DNA of 64,000 nucleotides from Coriobacteriia bacterium (GTDB taxonomy: Bacteria; Actinomycetota; Coriobacteriia; Coriobacteriales; Eggerthellaceae): positions 27,513-91,512 of the forward strand of contig JAUNCQ010000002.1 of the NCBI GenBank assembly GCA_030526515.1, read 5' to 3'. This document shows, piece after piece, positions 1-7,635 of the stretch. The position numbers and the translations under genes were made by a program. Under the pieces are notes generated by a model, which had not been told where the DNA came from, did no database searches, and was given only the letters and a program-made list of their open reading frames with translations. The first letter of the stretch is position 1; each line of letters starts with the position of its first letter.

Positions 1-7
1 CAGCTGC

Positions 8-982
8 GTGTTCGAATCCGACGTGCTTACCGTTGAGGATGTGACCAGGCTCTTGGGACTGTCCCGCAACACGGTGTACAAGATGGCCGGCGAAGGCACC
101 CTGCCCTCCTACCGCGTCGGCCGCAAGCTGCGCTTCTCCGCCCGGGACCTGGCCGACTTCATGGCCAGCGCCCGCGCCGCCTCACCGGCCCGCCCCGCGG
201 ATCCGGAGCCCGCGACCGCCCCGGAGCAGCAGCCCCGCCGCACCCTCCAGGACGCCGCCCAGGCCATGGCCCCGAAGCTGGCTGATCCGCTGGTCCTGGC
301 GTCAGACGACGTGCTGGGCGGGTTCTTCGCCCACCTGCTGAGCCAGCGCGGGTCCGGCACGGTGGCCCATCCCATGAGCAGCTACGCGGGGTTGGTTTCC
401 CTGTACAGCGGCATGGCGGACATGGCGCTGGTAAACCTGTACGACTTCCGCAGCAACTCCTACAACGTGCCCTACGTGCAGCGCCTGTGCCCGGGGACCT
501 CGGTGACCGTGATGCGGCTGCTCCGCCGCAAGCAGGGCCTGTTCGTGGCTGCGGGCAACCCCCGCGGCATCCGCAGCTGGGGCGCCCTGGCCCGAGATGA
601 CGTGCGCCTGGCCAGCCGCGAACGCGGCTGCGGCGCCCGGGTGCTGCAGGACCAGAAGCTGCTGGCGCTGGAGGCGTCCATGGAAGACGCCGGGCGGCGA
701 TCTGCAGAGTGCGCAACCGCCGCCGAGGCCATTTCCCGCGTGTCCCAGGGCGCGGCCGACGCCTGCGTGGGCTATGCCGAAGAGGTAGGGCCCATCCGCG
801 GCGTCCAGTTCCTGCCGCTGCAGACCGAGTGCGTGGACCTGGTGGTGCGCAAGGACCACCGCACCCGCGATGCTATCCGTTCCCTCAGGCAGATGCTGGA
901 GGGCGAAGCTCTGCGCCAGCGCCTGCAGCTCACCCTAGACTGCGACGCCTCGGTATCCGGCGCCATAGCCTACGAGTGCTAG
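8..982 (+). CDS. Excisionase-type HTH regulator with PBP-like sensor domain
   Basis: The N-terminus (about residues 6-52) is a MerR/excisionase-type helix-turn-helix with the motifs LTVEDVTRLLGLSRNTVY and RVGRKLRF. An Ala/Pro-rich linker (about 55-85) joins it to a periplasmic-binding-protein-like domain (about 95-310) containing RERGCGARVLQDQKL, which is typical of the PBP-like domain found in molybdate/molybdopterin-linked regulators. It is most likely a cytoplasmic one-component transcription regulator that senses a small ligand, perhaps an oxyanion. The target is unknown. The GTG at 8 is the first start visible, but no ribosome site can be seen because the window begins 7 bases upstream, so the true start may lie outside. 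It is convergent with the next gene, with a shared terminator between them. Confidence 0.75.
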   Translation: MFESDVLTVEDVTRLLGLSRNTVYKMAGEGTLPSYRVGRKLRFSARDLADFMASARAASPARPADPEPATAPEQQPRRTLQDAAQAMAPKLADPLVLASDDVLGGFFAHLLSQRGSGTVAHPMSSYAGLVSLYSGMADMALVNLYDFRSNSYNVPYVQRLCPGTSVTVMRLLRRKQGLFVAAGNPRGIRSWGALARDDVRLASRERGCGARVLQDQKLLALEASMEDAGRRSAECATAAEAISRVSQGAADACVGYAEEVGPIRGVQFLPLQTECVDLVVRKDHRTRDAIRSLRQMLEGEALRQRLQLTLDCDASVSGAIAYEC

Positions 983-1027
983 GCGGGCGGGCGTCTGTTT
1001 CGCCCTGCTCGATCTTCACCTGAACGC

Positions 1028-1059
1028 AGGAAGGCCGCCCCTGATGGAGCGGCCTTCCT
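1028..1059. terminator. Bidirectional terminator hairpin
   Basis: A perfect 11-bp stem, AGGAAGGCCGC / GCGGCCTTCCT with a 10-base loop, sits between two convergent genes. It is followed by TCT on the plus strand. It probably serves the regulator gene, and possibly also the end of the minus-strand binding protein. Confidence 0.8.
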
Positions 1060-1135
1060 TCTATGCTGGACGGGCTTTCCCCGAGCTCGTCCGCGTTGGG
1101 CTGACCCGATGCGGGCCGATCAGCTCAAACAGGTA

Positions 1136-3151
1136 CTAGGCAACCTTCACCTTCAGGGTGATGTACTTAGTTGCAGCCTTGTAGGTGCTGGACTTGGCAG
1201 CGGTCACCTTGATCTTGAAGGCGTAGGTGCCCTTCTTCAGGCCCTTCTTGATGTAGACCTTACCGCCCTTGGTGACGGAGAACTTGCCGGCAGCCGTCTT
1301 GGAAGCGACGTACTTCTTCTTCGTCTTGCTCCACACATAGGAGGTGGACTTGGCGAAGGTCTTGGAAGTCTTGGACTTCAGACCGAAGGTCTTGGTCAGG
1401 CTGGCAATGGACTTGGTGGTCTTCAGCTTTCCCTTGTAGGCACCGGACTTGGCGGTTGCGAAGGACTTGGCCACGGTGGACTTGCCGGTAATGGACTGGG
1501 CCTTCAGAGCCGGGGCCGGCTTCTTGTTGGGATCGGTCTGCGGGATGGTCACGTTGCCGGTGATGGTCAGCTTCGGCATCTGATCCATGATGGCAGCCCT
1601 GTTCTGACCGTAGTAGTACAGGCCGGTCTGGATCTTCTTGTCAATGGCGGCCTCGTCATAGGCGGTGATGTCCGCGGTCACGCCCTTGGGCAGGCTGATG
1701 GTGCGGATGTTCATGCCCAGAGCGTTTGCCAGGGTCTTGGAGTCAGCGCTCACATGGTAGAAGTTGGTGAAGTAGTAGGCCAGTGCGTGAACCGGGTTCA
1801 GGTATTCGGGATACACGAAGCCGATGGCATTGCCGACGGACATGGCGGCCTCGGGACCCCAGCCGCCGGAGCCCATGAACTTGCTCATGATCTGCGGGAA
1901 GTCCTTCTCCTGCACGCCGGACTCGGTCAGCAGGGTCTTGACGTTGGCTTCGTCAGCAGCGTTCTTCAGGACGATCACGTCAGCGTCAGCCAGCTTGGAG
2001 GCGTCGACCACGGCGGTCCAGCTGGAGCCGTCGACGGCACCGTCGGCCTTATGGTAGCCAGCCACGTTCTCGCACACGTTCTCCAGAGCCTCGGTCACGT
2101 AGCCGATCTCGTTGCTGCCGTTGCCGCTGTTCAGGGAGGCGTCGCCGCACTCGACGTTGCCGGACTCGGTGCTCTTGGCAAGCTTGACGGTCTTGGCCGT
2201 GGTGTCAGCACCGCCGGACTGGACAATGGCGACCTTCTTCTTGGCAGCCTTGTTGGTGTTCAGCTCAGCCATGATGTACAGCTGCAGACCGCGGATGTAG
2301 GACTCGTACTTGGAAGCGATCTTCATGGGGTCGCCGTAACGAGTGGTGCGGGTCTTGTCCTGCTCCAAGATCTCGGCGGCAGCAGCAGCCAGGCGATACT
2401 CGGTGTCGGTGGTGGTGTAGAGGCTGTAGTAGCCCGTAGTGGCCTTTTCGTTGTAGAAGCCGTCACCGTAGAAGGTGGCAAGCTCAACGTAGTAGGGATC
2501 GTAGCTTTCGTCCCCTGCCTTGTAATACGGGGAGGTCTTGGGCATTTCGTTGATGGTCTTCACCTGATCGGTGTAGCCGCTGGTTGCCAGGGATGCCTTG
2601 GACATGCCCACGGCAGCGCCGCCGTTCTTCAGCTTGATGGACTTGCCGACCGCCGTGGAGTTGGGGTCGCAGCCCAGCAGGATGTCCGGACGATAGGACA
2701 TGATCACGGACAGGTTGCCGTTTTCAGCCACCAGCTTGGTGTCGGCGGAGTCCGGCTTCCTGACGCCCGGCTGCTGAGCAGCCTGGGAGGTGCTGACCTT
2801 CTGCAGGCCGACCGTGTCGGCGTAGGCGTTGTAGAAGGTGTTGGCGAAATAGGGGTTGGCGTTCGCGTTCAGACCGGAGCCCATCAGACCGAAGGTGTTG
2901 CTGGTGATCAGGGTGCCCAGCGCCTCGTTCGCGCTGTAGTCGGTGACTGCCGTCAGACCCAGCAGGTCAGCGGAGATGCCGGTGTTCTTGGTTCCGACGG
3001 TGATGAGCTTCTGGTCCACCGTAGTGGGCTCTGTGGGCGGCGCATAGCTGTTCATGGTGCCCAGCGCCATGGCAGGCACGCACGTAGATGCCACCAGGGC
3101 ACCTGCGCACAGCACGCTCAGACTGCCCTTGAGCAACGGGTGCTTCCTCAT
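1136..3151 (-). CDS. Secreted FepB/BtuF-like binding protein with C-terminal Ig-like module (copy A)
   Basis: A 671-residue exported protein. A Sec signal peptide (about 1-29, MRKHPLLKGSL then a hydrophobic stretch ending AMA) is followed by a large domain (about 35-540) that resembles class III substrate-binding proteins of iron-chelate/cobalamin ABC importers. The hallmark is VYPEYLNPVHALAYY followed by FYHV, which matches VYPEVINP...IYHI in the paralogue at 17146 and LYPNYIDQ...FYHV in the one at 61589. The C-terminus (about 550-671) is a Lys/Thr/Ser-rich Ig-like (Big-type) module ending LKVKVA, probably for wall or surface association. It starts at ATG 3151 behind GGAG. It is divergent from the nitrogenase-like gene at 3307, so the two may share control. 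The ligand is unknown. Confidence 0.7.
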   Translation of the reverse strand: MRKHPLLKGSLSVLCAGALVASTCVPAMALGTMNSYAPPTEPTTVDQKLITVGTKNTGISADLLGLTAVTDYSANEALGTLITSNTFGLMGSGLNANANPYFANTFYNAYADTVGLQKVSTSQAAQQPGVRKPDSADTKLVAENGNLSVIMSYRPDILLGCDPNSTAVGKSIKLKNGGAAVGMSKASLATSGYTDQVKTINEMPKTSPYYKAGDESYDPYYVELATFYGDGFYNEKATTGYYSLYTTTDTEYRLAAAAAEILEQDKTRTTRYGDPMKIASKYESYIRGLQLYIMAELNTNKAAKKKVAIVQSGGADTTAKTVKLAKSTESGNVECGDASLNSGNGSNEIGYVTEALENVCENVAGYHKADGAVDGSSWTAVVDASKLADADVIVLKNAADEANVKTLLTESGVQEKDFPQIMSKFMGSGGWGPEAAMSVGNAIGFVYPEYLNPVHALAYYFTNFYHVSADSKTLANALGMNIRTISLPKGVTADITAYDEAAIDKKIQTGLYYYGQNRAAIMDQMPKLTITGNVTIPQTDPNKKPAPALKAQSITGKSTVAKSFATAKSGAYKGKLKTTKSIASLTKTFGLKSKTSKTFAKSTSYVWSKTKKKYVASKTAAGKFSVTKGGKVYIKKGLKKGTYAFKIKVTAAKSSTYKAATKYITLKVKVA

Positions 3152-3306
3152 AAGGGGTTCTCCAATCTGCGAAATGACCTTTCCTACTTTTGTTCTTTGA
3201 GGGGAGTCGCAGCAGTCTGGATGCTATTATTCCCTACAAAGACTAATCTGTATTCAGTATATAGCATAGTCCGTTGTTTAGAATATTGTTATTGAAAGAT
3301 AATTAG
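3152..3306. promoter_or_regulatory. AT-rich divergent promoter region, copy A
   Basis: A 155-bp AT-rich island separates the binding-protein gene (-) from the component-1-like gene (+). On the plus strand TTGTTT (3274-3279) and GATAAT (3298-3303) are 18 bases apart, placing a transcription start at or next to the ATG at 3307. That ATG has no Shine-Dalgarno site, so a leaderless mRNA is possible. TTAT-tgaaa-GATAA (about 3289-3302) resembles the TTATC/GATAA arms seen upstream of 17146 and 61408. Confidence 0.4.
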
Positions 3307-4494
3307 ATGCCCCTTAGAACGCTTCTGCTCCAACCCGACCGCAAGCCGCTGCGCCGGTTCTTCGCCTGCGTGCCGGAGGCCCACATCCTGTACGTGGTGC
3401 CGCCGGCGTGCTGCCGCTGCCGCTGGTTCGAGCACGAGATCTTCGACGGCCCCGGCCGCATATCGTTCCTGTACCTGGACGACACCGACATTGCCCTGGG
3501 CAACTTCACCCTCCAGATCGCCCAGGCCCTGCAGCGCATCCTGCCCCGCCTGGGCTCCCGCCCCAAGGCCCTGCAGATCTGCTTCACCTGCGCCTTCGAG
3601 GTGCTGGGCGTGGACTATTCCACCATGGTGGAGGAGCTGGAGGACGAATTCCCCGGCATCCGCTTCTACACCTTTCCCATCCACCACCTGACCACCCATG
3701 ATGCCATCCGTCCTCCGGAGCATCGGGAGCTTTCCCTGTACCAGGCCCTGCGGGACCCCCTGCCCACGGACCCGACCGCCGTGAACGTGGTGGACTTCAC
3801 CATTTCCACCAGCAGCCAGAACGAGCTGCTGACCGCCCTGCGGGATTGCGGCATCACGACCCTGCGCCAGCCCGTGCTCATGAGCACCTACGAGGAGTTC
3901 TGCCAGGTCACCGCCAGCTGCCTGAACCTGCGCATAGGCCGCTGCGGCGTTCCGGCCTGCGAGTTCCTGGAGCGGACCTTCGGCATTCCCACCCTGCACG
4001 CCCCGGAAACCTATTCGCCCCTGCGCATCCAGGACTCCGTGACCCGCGTGTACGAGCACTTCGGCAGGCAGCCCCGCAGCATGACCGCCCAGGTGGACGC
4101 CGCCATGGAACAGGGCCGCCGCGTGGCCGCCCTGTTCGACGGACGCCCCCTGGGCATCCTGGAGGCCAACACCATAGACTCCGTCGACCTGGCCCTGTCC
4201 CTGCAGGAGATGGGCTTCAACGTGGAGCTGGTCAACTGCATCCAGCCCACCGCCTACCAGCTGCAGCTCTTCGACCAGCTGCGGGAGCAAAGCCCCACGG
4301 TGCGCATGGTGGACACCCACGAGCAGTCCGGCATCCAAGTAGCGCCGGAAACGGTGCTCATGGGCAGCCCCCTGGCCGCCATCGAGGGCGGAAGCCTGTT
4401 CTTCCGCGCCCGCTCCCACGGCGACGACTACGGCCTTGCCCGCACCGAGCACCTGCTGCGCGACCTCGAGTCCTTCGCCCGAAGGGAGCTTTAG
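3307..4494 (+). CDS. Nitrogenase component-1-like protein, D-type (copy A)
   Basis: A 395-residue cytoplasmic protein of the NifD/K (oxidoreductase/nitrogenase component 1) superfamily. Three family landmarks can be recognised: a cysteine-rich first position (VVPPACCRCRW, C35/C36/C38) where NifD has its first P-cluster ligand; DDTDIALGNFTLQIAQAL (about 58-75), matching the conserved segment before the second ligand; and ICFTCAFEVLGVDY (C92/C95), matching the third-ligand CP...GDD segment. It is shorter than NifD (about 490). Its stop is 2 bases before the next gene, and together they probably form a D-K heteromer fed by the NifH-like protein at 16135-16953. No nif cofactor-assembly genes are nearby, so the substrate is not N2 as far as can be seen. 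The reaction is unknown; a low-potential reduction of a tetrapyrrole or metal chelate is an inference. Confidence 0.65.
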   Translation: MPLRTLLLQPDRKPLRRFFACVPEAHILYVVPPACCRCRWFEHEIFDGPGRISFLYLDDTDIALGNFTLQIAQALQRILPRLGSRPKALQICFTCAFEVLGVDYSTMVEELEDEFPGIRFYTFPIHHLTTHDAIRPPEHRELSLYQALRDPLPTDPTAVNVVDFTISTSSQNELLTALRDCGITTLRQPVLMSTYEEFCQVTASCLNLRIGRCGVPACEFLERTFGIPTLHAPETYSPLRIQDSVTRVYEHFGRQPRSMTAQVDAAMEQGRRVAALFDGRPLGILEANTIDSVDLALSLQEMGFNVELVNCIQPTAYQLQLFDQLREQSPTVRMVDTHEQSGIQVAPETVLMGSPLAAIEGGSLFFRARSHGDDYGLARTEHLLRDLESFARREL

Positions 4495-4496
4495 CC

Positions 4497-5669
4497 ATGG
4501 CCTACGTTTCCCTGAGCATGCCCACCGCCACCGGCGACTTCTCCGGCGCAGCCGTGGCCCTGTACGACCTGCCCTGCACCTGCCTGGTCCTGGACCCCAA
4601 GGGCTGCACCATGGACTACCTGGAGGTGGAGGACCCTCGCCTGCCCGAGCCCTACCTGGACGTCCGCTCCGCCCGTATGGACGACGTGGACGTGACCCTG
4701 TGCGACTGCTCCCGCCTGCTGCGCATAGCCAAGGACGCCGTGGAGCAATCCCGCCCCGCGTTCCTGGCCGTGATCGGCAGCACGGTTTCATCCATCATCG
4801 GCATGGACGTGGACATGACGGCCCAGGAGCTGGAAGAGCAGCTGGGCCTTCCCGTGGTGGGCGTGGACGCCGACGGCTTCACCTCCTACGCCCAGGGCAT
4901 CCACCTGGCGACCCGCGCCGTGATCGAGCGGTTCGGGCAGGAGCAGGACGAAAGAAAGCCCGTGAACGGCCCCGTTGCCGTGAACGTGCTGGGCATGACG
5001 CCCCTGGACTTCGCGTCCCCCGCGGACGCCGACGCCATCCGCTGCGCCGTGGAGGCCTGCGGCTTTGCCGTGAACAGCATGCTGTCCTACGGCTGCACCC
5101 TGGATGACGTCCGCCGAGCGCCCCAGGCCCAGCTCAACCTGGCCGTGACCAGCGCCGGCTACCAGACCGCCCGCTGGATGCAGCAGCGCTACGGCATCCC
5201 CTTCGCCACCTGCTGCCCCATCACCGCCGACGACCCAGCCCTGCCCCGGGCCCTGGCCGCCGCGCTAGAGGGCAGCCCTGTTTCGTCCCCTTGCATGGAA
5301 CCTGACGCGCCGGCCGCAGAAGGACCCGCCACACTCATAGTGGGCGATGCCGTCATGGCGTCGAGCCTGCGGCAGTGGGTGCGCTCTCGCGGCCACGCCG
5401 CCCCCGTGGACGTGGCCAGCTTCTTCCGGACCGCCGACCCGCTGCCCGGCGTCGCCTACCTGCAGGGCGACCTTGCCCTGGTGGAGCTGGTGGAGCAGCG
5501 GGGCTACGCCCACGTCATCGGCGACCCGCTGCTGGAGCGGCTGCCCGGCATGGACCGGGTCCGCTTCACGCCGCTGCCCCATCCGCCCCTGAGCAGCCTT
5601 ATCCATCGGGACGCCATGCCCGCCCTGGCCGCCCACGACCCCCTGTTCGAAAGGCTCCTTCGTGACTAG
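4497..5669 (+). CDS. Nitrogenase component-1-like protein, K-type (copy A)
   Basis: A 390-residue partner of the preceding subunit, starting at ATG 4497 behind AAGGGAG. VLDPKGCTMDY (C37) aligns with the HGPVGC first-ligand loop of component-1 proteins. AVIGSTVSSIIGMDV (about 97-111) aligns with the segment that carries CM.E.IGDD in NifK, but here the cysteine is replaced by Ser/Thr. GLPVVGVDADGFTSYAQGI matches the PV..V...GF.GSY..G loop. The subunit therefore keeps the fold and one probable cluster ligand but lacks another. The C-terminal third (from about 280) is Rossmann-like (ATLIVGDAVMASSL). It overlaps the downstream lipoprotein gene by 8 bases, which indicates one operon with coupled translation. 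The symbol is left blank because the reaction is not established. Confidence 0.65.
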   Translation: MAYVSLSMPTATGDFSGAAVALYDLPCTCLVLDPKGCTMDYLEVEDPRLPEPYLDVRSARMDDVDVTLCDCSRLLRIAKDAVEQSRPAFLAVIGSTVSSIIGMDVDMTAQELEEQLGLPVVGVDADGFTSYAQGIHLATRAVIERFGQEQDERKPVNGPVAVNVLGMTPLDFASPADADAIRCAVEACGFAVNSMLSYGCTLDDVRRAPQAQLNLAVTSAGYQTARWMQQRYGIPFATCCPITADDPALPRALAAALEGSPVSSPCMEPDAPAAEGPATLIVGDAVMASSLRQWVRSRGHAAPVDVASFFRTADPLPGVAYLQGDLALVELVEQRGYAHVIGDPLLERLPGMDRVRFTPLPHPPLSSLIHRDAMPALAAHDPLFERLLRD

Positions 5670-7560
5670 CAACCGCACGCGCAAACGACTGGCCTCTGCG
5701 GCCCTGGCCCTGGCGCTGGGCTCCTGCACCGTTGCCCTTTCCGGCTGCCTGGAAAGCGACGTGCTGGTGAACTACGTCCACGACCAGCAGAACGGCACCG
5801 TGGACCCCACCCGAAAGGAAAAGATCTACGTTCCGGACGAAAACGCCGCTCAGACCATGGAAAACGTGGCTACGGCATCGCACCAGACCACTGAGGAGCT
5901 CCACAAGACCATCAAGGACCAGGCAGCTCTTTCGGACAAGCGCAACACCGAAAAGAAGGCGGAGAAGACCCGCAAGACCAAGGTGCAGGACTCCCCGTCC
6001 ACCGCGCCCAAGTCCAAGCCCAAGAAGGACGGCACGCCTAAGAAGAAGCCCGCCAAGAAGAGCGACGGCAAGAAAGACCAGGAGCAGACCACGCCTCCCA
6101 AGCCCACCACCCCGGAGGAGCAGGGCAACCGCAACTCCAAGGTCACGGAAAAGAACAACGTGCACGACTCGTCCATGGGCAACACCGAAGACCTGCCCAA
6201 GGACGTCATGAAGGCCTGCGCGACGGGCGAAGCTGCCACCATGGTCATGAGCCTGGGCGGCAAGGGCGCCCTGGCGGGGTCGTCCAAGGAGTACCTGGCC
6301 AACAGCCACATCAACAAGGTGTTCAAGGACCGCGACGTGGCCAAGGCCGCCACCTGCTGGAGCGGCTACGGCGCCGGGTCCAAGAGCTTCGACGCGGACA
6401 AGGTCATCAAGTCCGCCGCCGACACGGTCTTCGTCATAAGCGGCCTGAACACCCTGACCCCCGCCCAGGAAAAGAAGCTGGGCCGCGCCCACGTCCGCGT
6501 GGTGGTCCTGCCCGCCCTGACCAGCGACACCAACATCCGCACGGCCATGACCATAGTGGGCAAGTGCTTCAGCAAGGCCACCGACGGCGCCTCCGAAAAG
6601 GCCGCCAAGGCCTATGCGGAAACCGTGGACGCCGCCCTGGCCGACGCCAAGAACGCCCACGGCGGCAAGGTGGCCACCTACGCCGAGCGCGACTACAACA
6701 ACGCCGGCACCAGCTTCAAGACCGTTTCCGGCAGCATGCCCGACCCCAACTGGTGCCTGTACGTGAACGACTGGGACGAAGACGCCGTGGTCAGCGCCAG
6801 CTACGAGGGCAAGTCCGTGTGCTCCAACGCCCGCGGCGTGGCCACCACCTACGTGGGCTGGACGTGGAGCCCCATCAGCTACTACCTGAGCTGCGGCGGC
6901 GCCCTGAACAACGGTGCGGCCTATGGCGAGAAGCGCTACACCAGTATCCATCGTGCGGTGCTGCAGTTCAGCGAAAACATGGTCAGCTACTCCTGGACCC
7001 GCAAGCCCGCGGACGTGACCCTGGGCGGCAAGGGCGGCGCCTTCGACGACCATGACAGCTCCCTCATGAACGGCTACGACGCCGTGGACTCCCCGTCCCT
7101 CAACGACGCCCACCCCATAGGACAGAGCGATTTCACCAAGATGATCGTGCGCACCAAGCAGATCAAGAAGGCCGTGACCGAAGCCCAGGGAGCCAACCTG
7201 TACGCGCCGGCGTCCTTCCTGCGCCTGAACGGCGTCCAAGGCTACGGCGTGGAGGTGGACGGCAAGCTCATGTACACCTACAGCACCCGAAAGGACACCA
7301 CCCACACAACCGACGACGGCCAGGTGATGGACACCGGCTACCAGGTCGTGGTGAACCCGGAGGGCCTGGTGGGCTCCTGGACGGCCGGCAGCATGGAATC
7401 CTTCCTGGAGGCCCTGTGGATCAGCTCCGAATACTACCCGGACGCCGTGTCTACCAGCCACGTGAAGACCCGCATAGCCGACTTCTACCAGCAGTTCTAC
7501 GGATACGAGCCCACTGACGACGAGCTGAGCAACATCCTGTCGGGCTCCTACGCCAAGTAG
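5662..7560 (+). CDS. Lipoprotein substrate-binding protein of FecB/BtuF type with Lys-rich spacer (copy A)
   Basis: A 632-residue lipoprotein. The signal peptide has a lipobox ALSGC (Cys29), so it is anchored to the outer face of the membrane. Residues about 80-170 form a Lys/Pro/Thr-rich spacer long enough to reach into the wall. The rest is a class III substrate-binding fold, with a family-like ADTVFVISGLNTLTPAQEKKL segment split by the family's usual long helix, and a C-terminal lobe with YYLSCGGALNNGA. Its closest relative here is the lipoprotein at 19792 (shared ACATGEA/DECANMVVS-type start, W-SP-SYYLS-GG motif and end NILSGS/KILAGK). The GTG start at 5662 overlaps the preceding stop. 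It probably hands ligand to the FecCD permeases encoded at 13472-16121. Confidence 0.7.
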   Translation: MTSNRTRKRLASAALALALGSCTVALSGCLESDVLVNYVHDQQNGTVDPTRKEKIYVPDENAAQTMENVATASHQTTEELHKTIKDQAALSDKRNTEKKAEKTRKTKVQDSPSTAPKSKPKKDGTPKKKPAKKSDGKKDQEQTTPPKPTTPEEQGNRNSKVTEKNNVHDSSMGNTEDLPKDVMKACATGEAATMVMSLGGKGALAGSSKEYLANSHINKVFKDRDVAKAATCWSGYGAGSKSFDADKVIKSAADTVFVISGLNTLTPAQEKKLGRAHVRVVVLPALTSDTNIRTAMTIVGKCFSKATDGASEKAAKAYAETVDAALADAKNAHGGKVATYAERDYNNAGTSFKTVSGSMPDPNWCLYVNDWDEDAVVSASYEGKSVCSNARGVATTYVGWTWSPISYYLSCGGALNNGAAYGEKRYTSIHRAVLQFSENMVSYSWTRKPADVTLGGKGGAFDDHDSSLMNGYDAVDSPSLNDAHPIGQSDFTKMIVRTKQIKKAVTEAQGANLYAPASFLRLNGVQGYGVEVDGKLMYTYSTRKDTTHTTDDGQVMDTGYQVVVNPEGLVGSWTAGSMESFLEALWISSEYYPDAVSTSHVKTRIADFYQQFYGYEPTDDELSNILSGSYAK

Positions 7561-7568
7561 CTCATGGC

Positions 7569-7594
7569 AAAAGGGAGGCTCGCGACGGCCCTTT
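7569..7594 (+). terminator. Weak hairpin after the lipoprotein gene
   Basis: AAAAGGG (to 7575) can pair with CCCTTT (7589-7594) across a GC-rich loop, followed by TTTCGCCC, one of the window's repeated words. It may be a partial terminator between the lipoprotein operon and the surface-protein gene at 7636. Confidence 0.4.
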
Positions 7595-7635
7595 CGCCCT
7601 GATGATTCAGACCAACCGCGAGGAAAGGAACGCAC

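Noticed and set aside
1109..3295. Plus-strand open frame of 728 codons opposite the copy A binding protein
   Set aside because: No domain; begins inside the terminator region and is explained by codon structure of the opposite gene.
3846..4496. N-terminal extension of the K-type gene upstream of 4497
   Set aside because: The open frame continues upstream but lies on top of the D-type gene and reads as Arg/Pro-rich nonsense; ATG 4497 has a good ribosome site.
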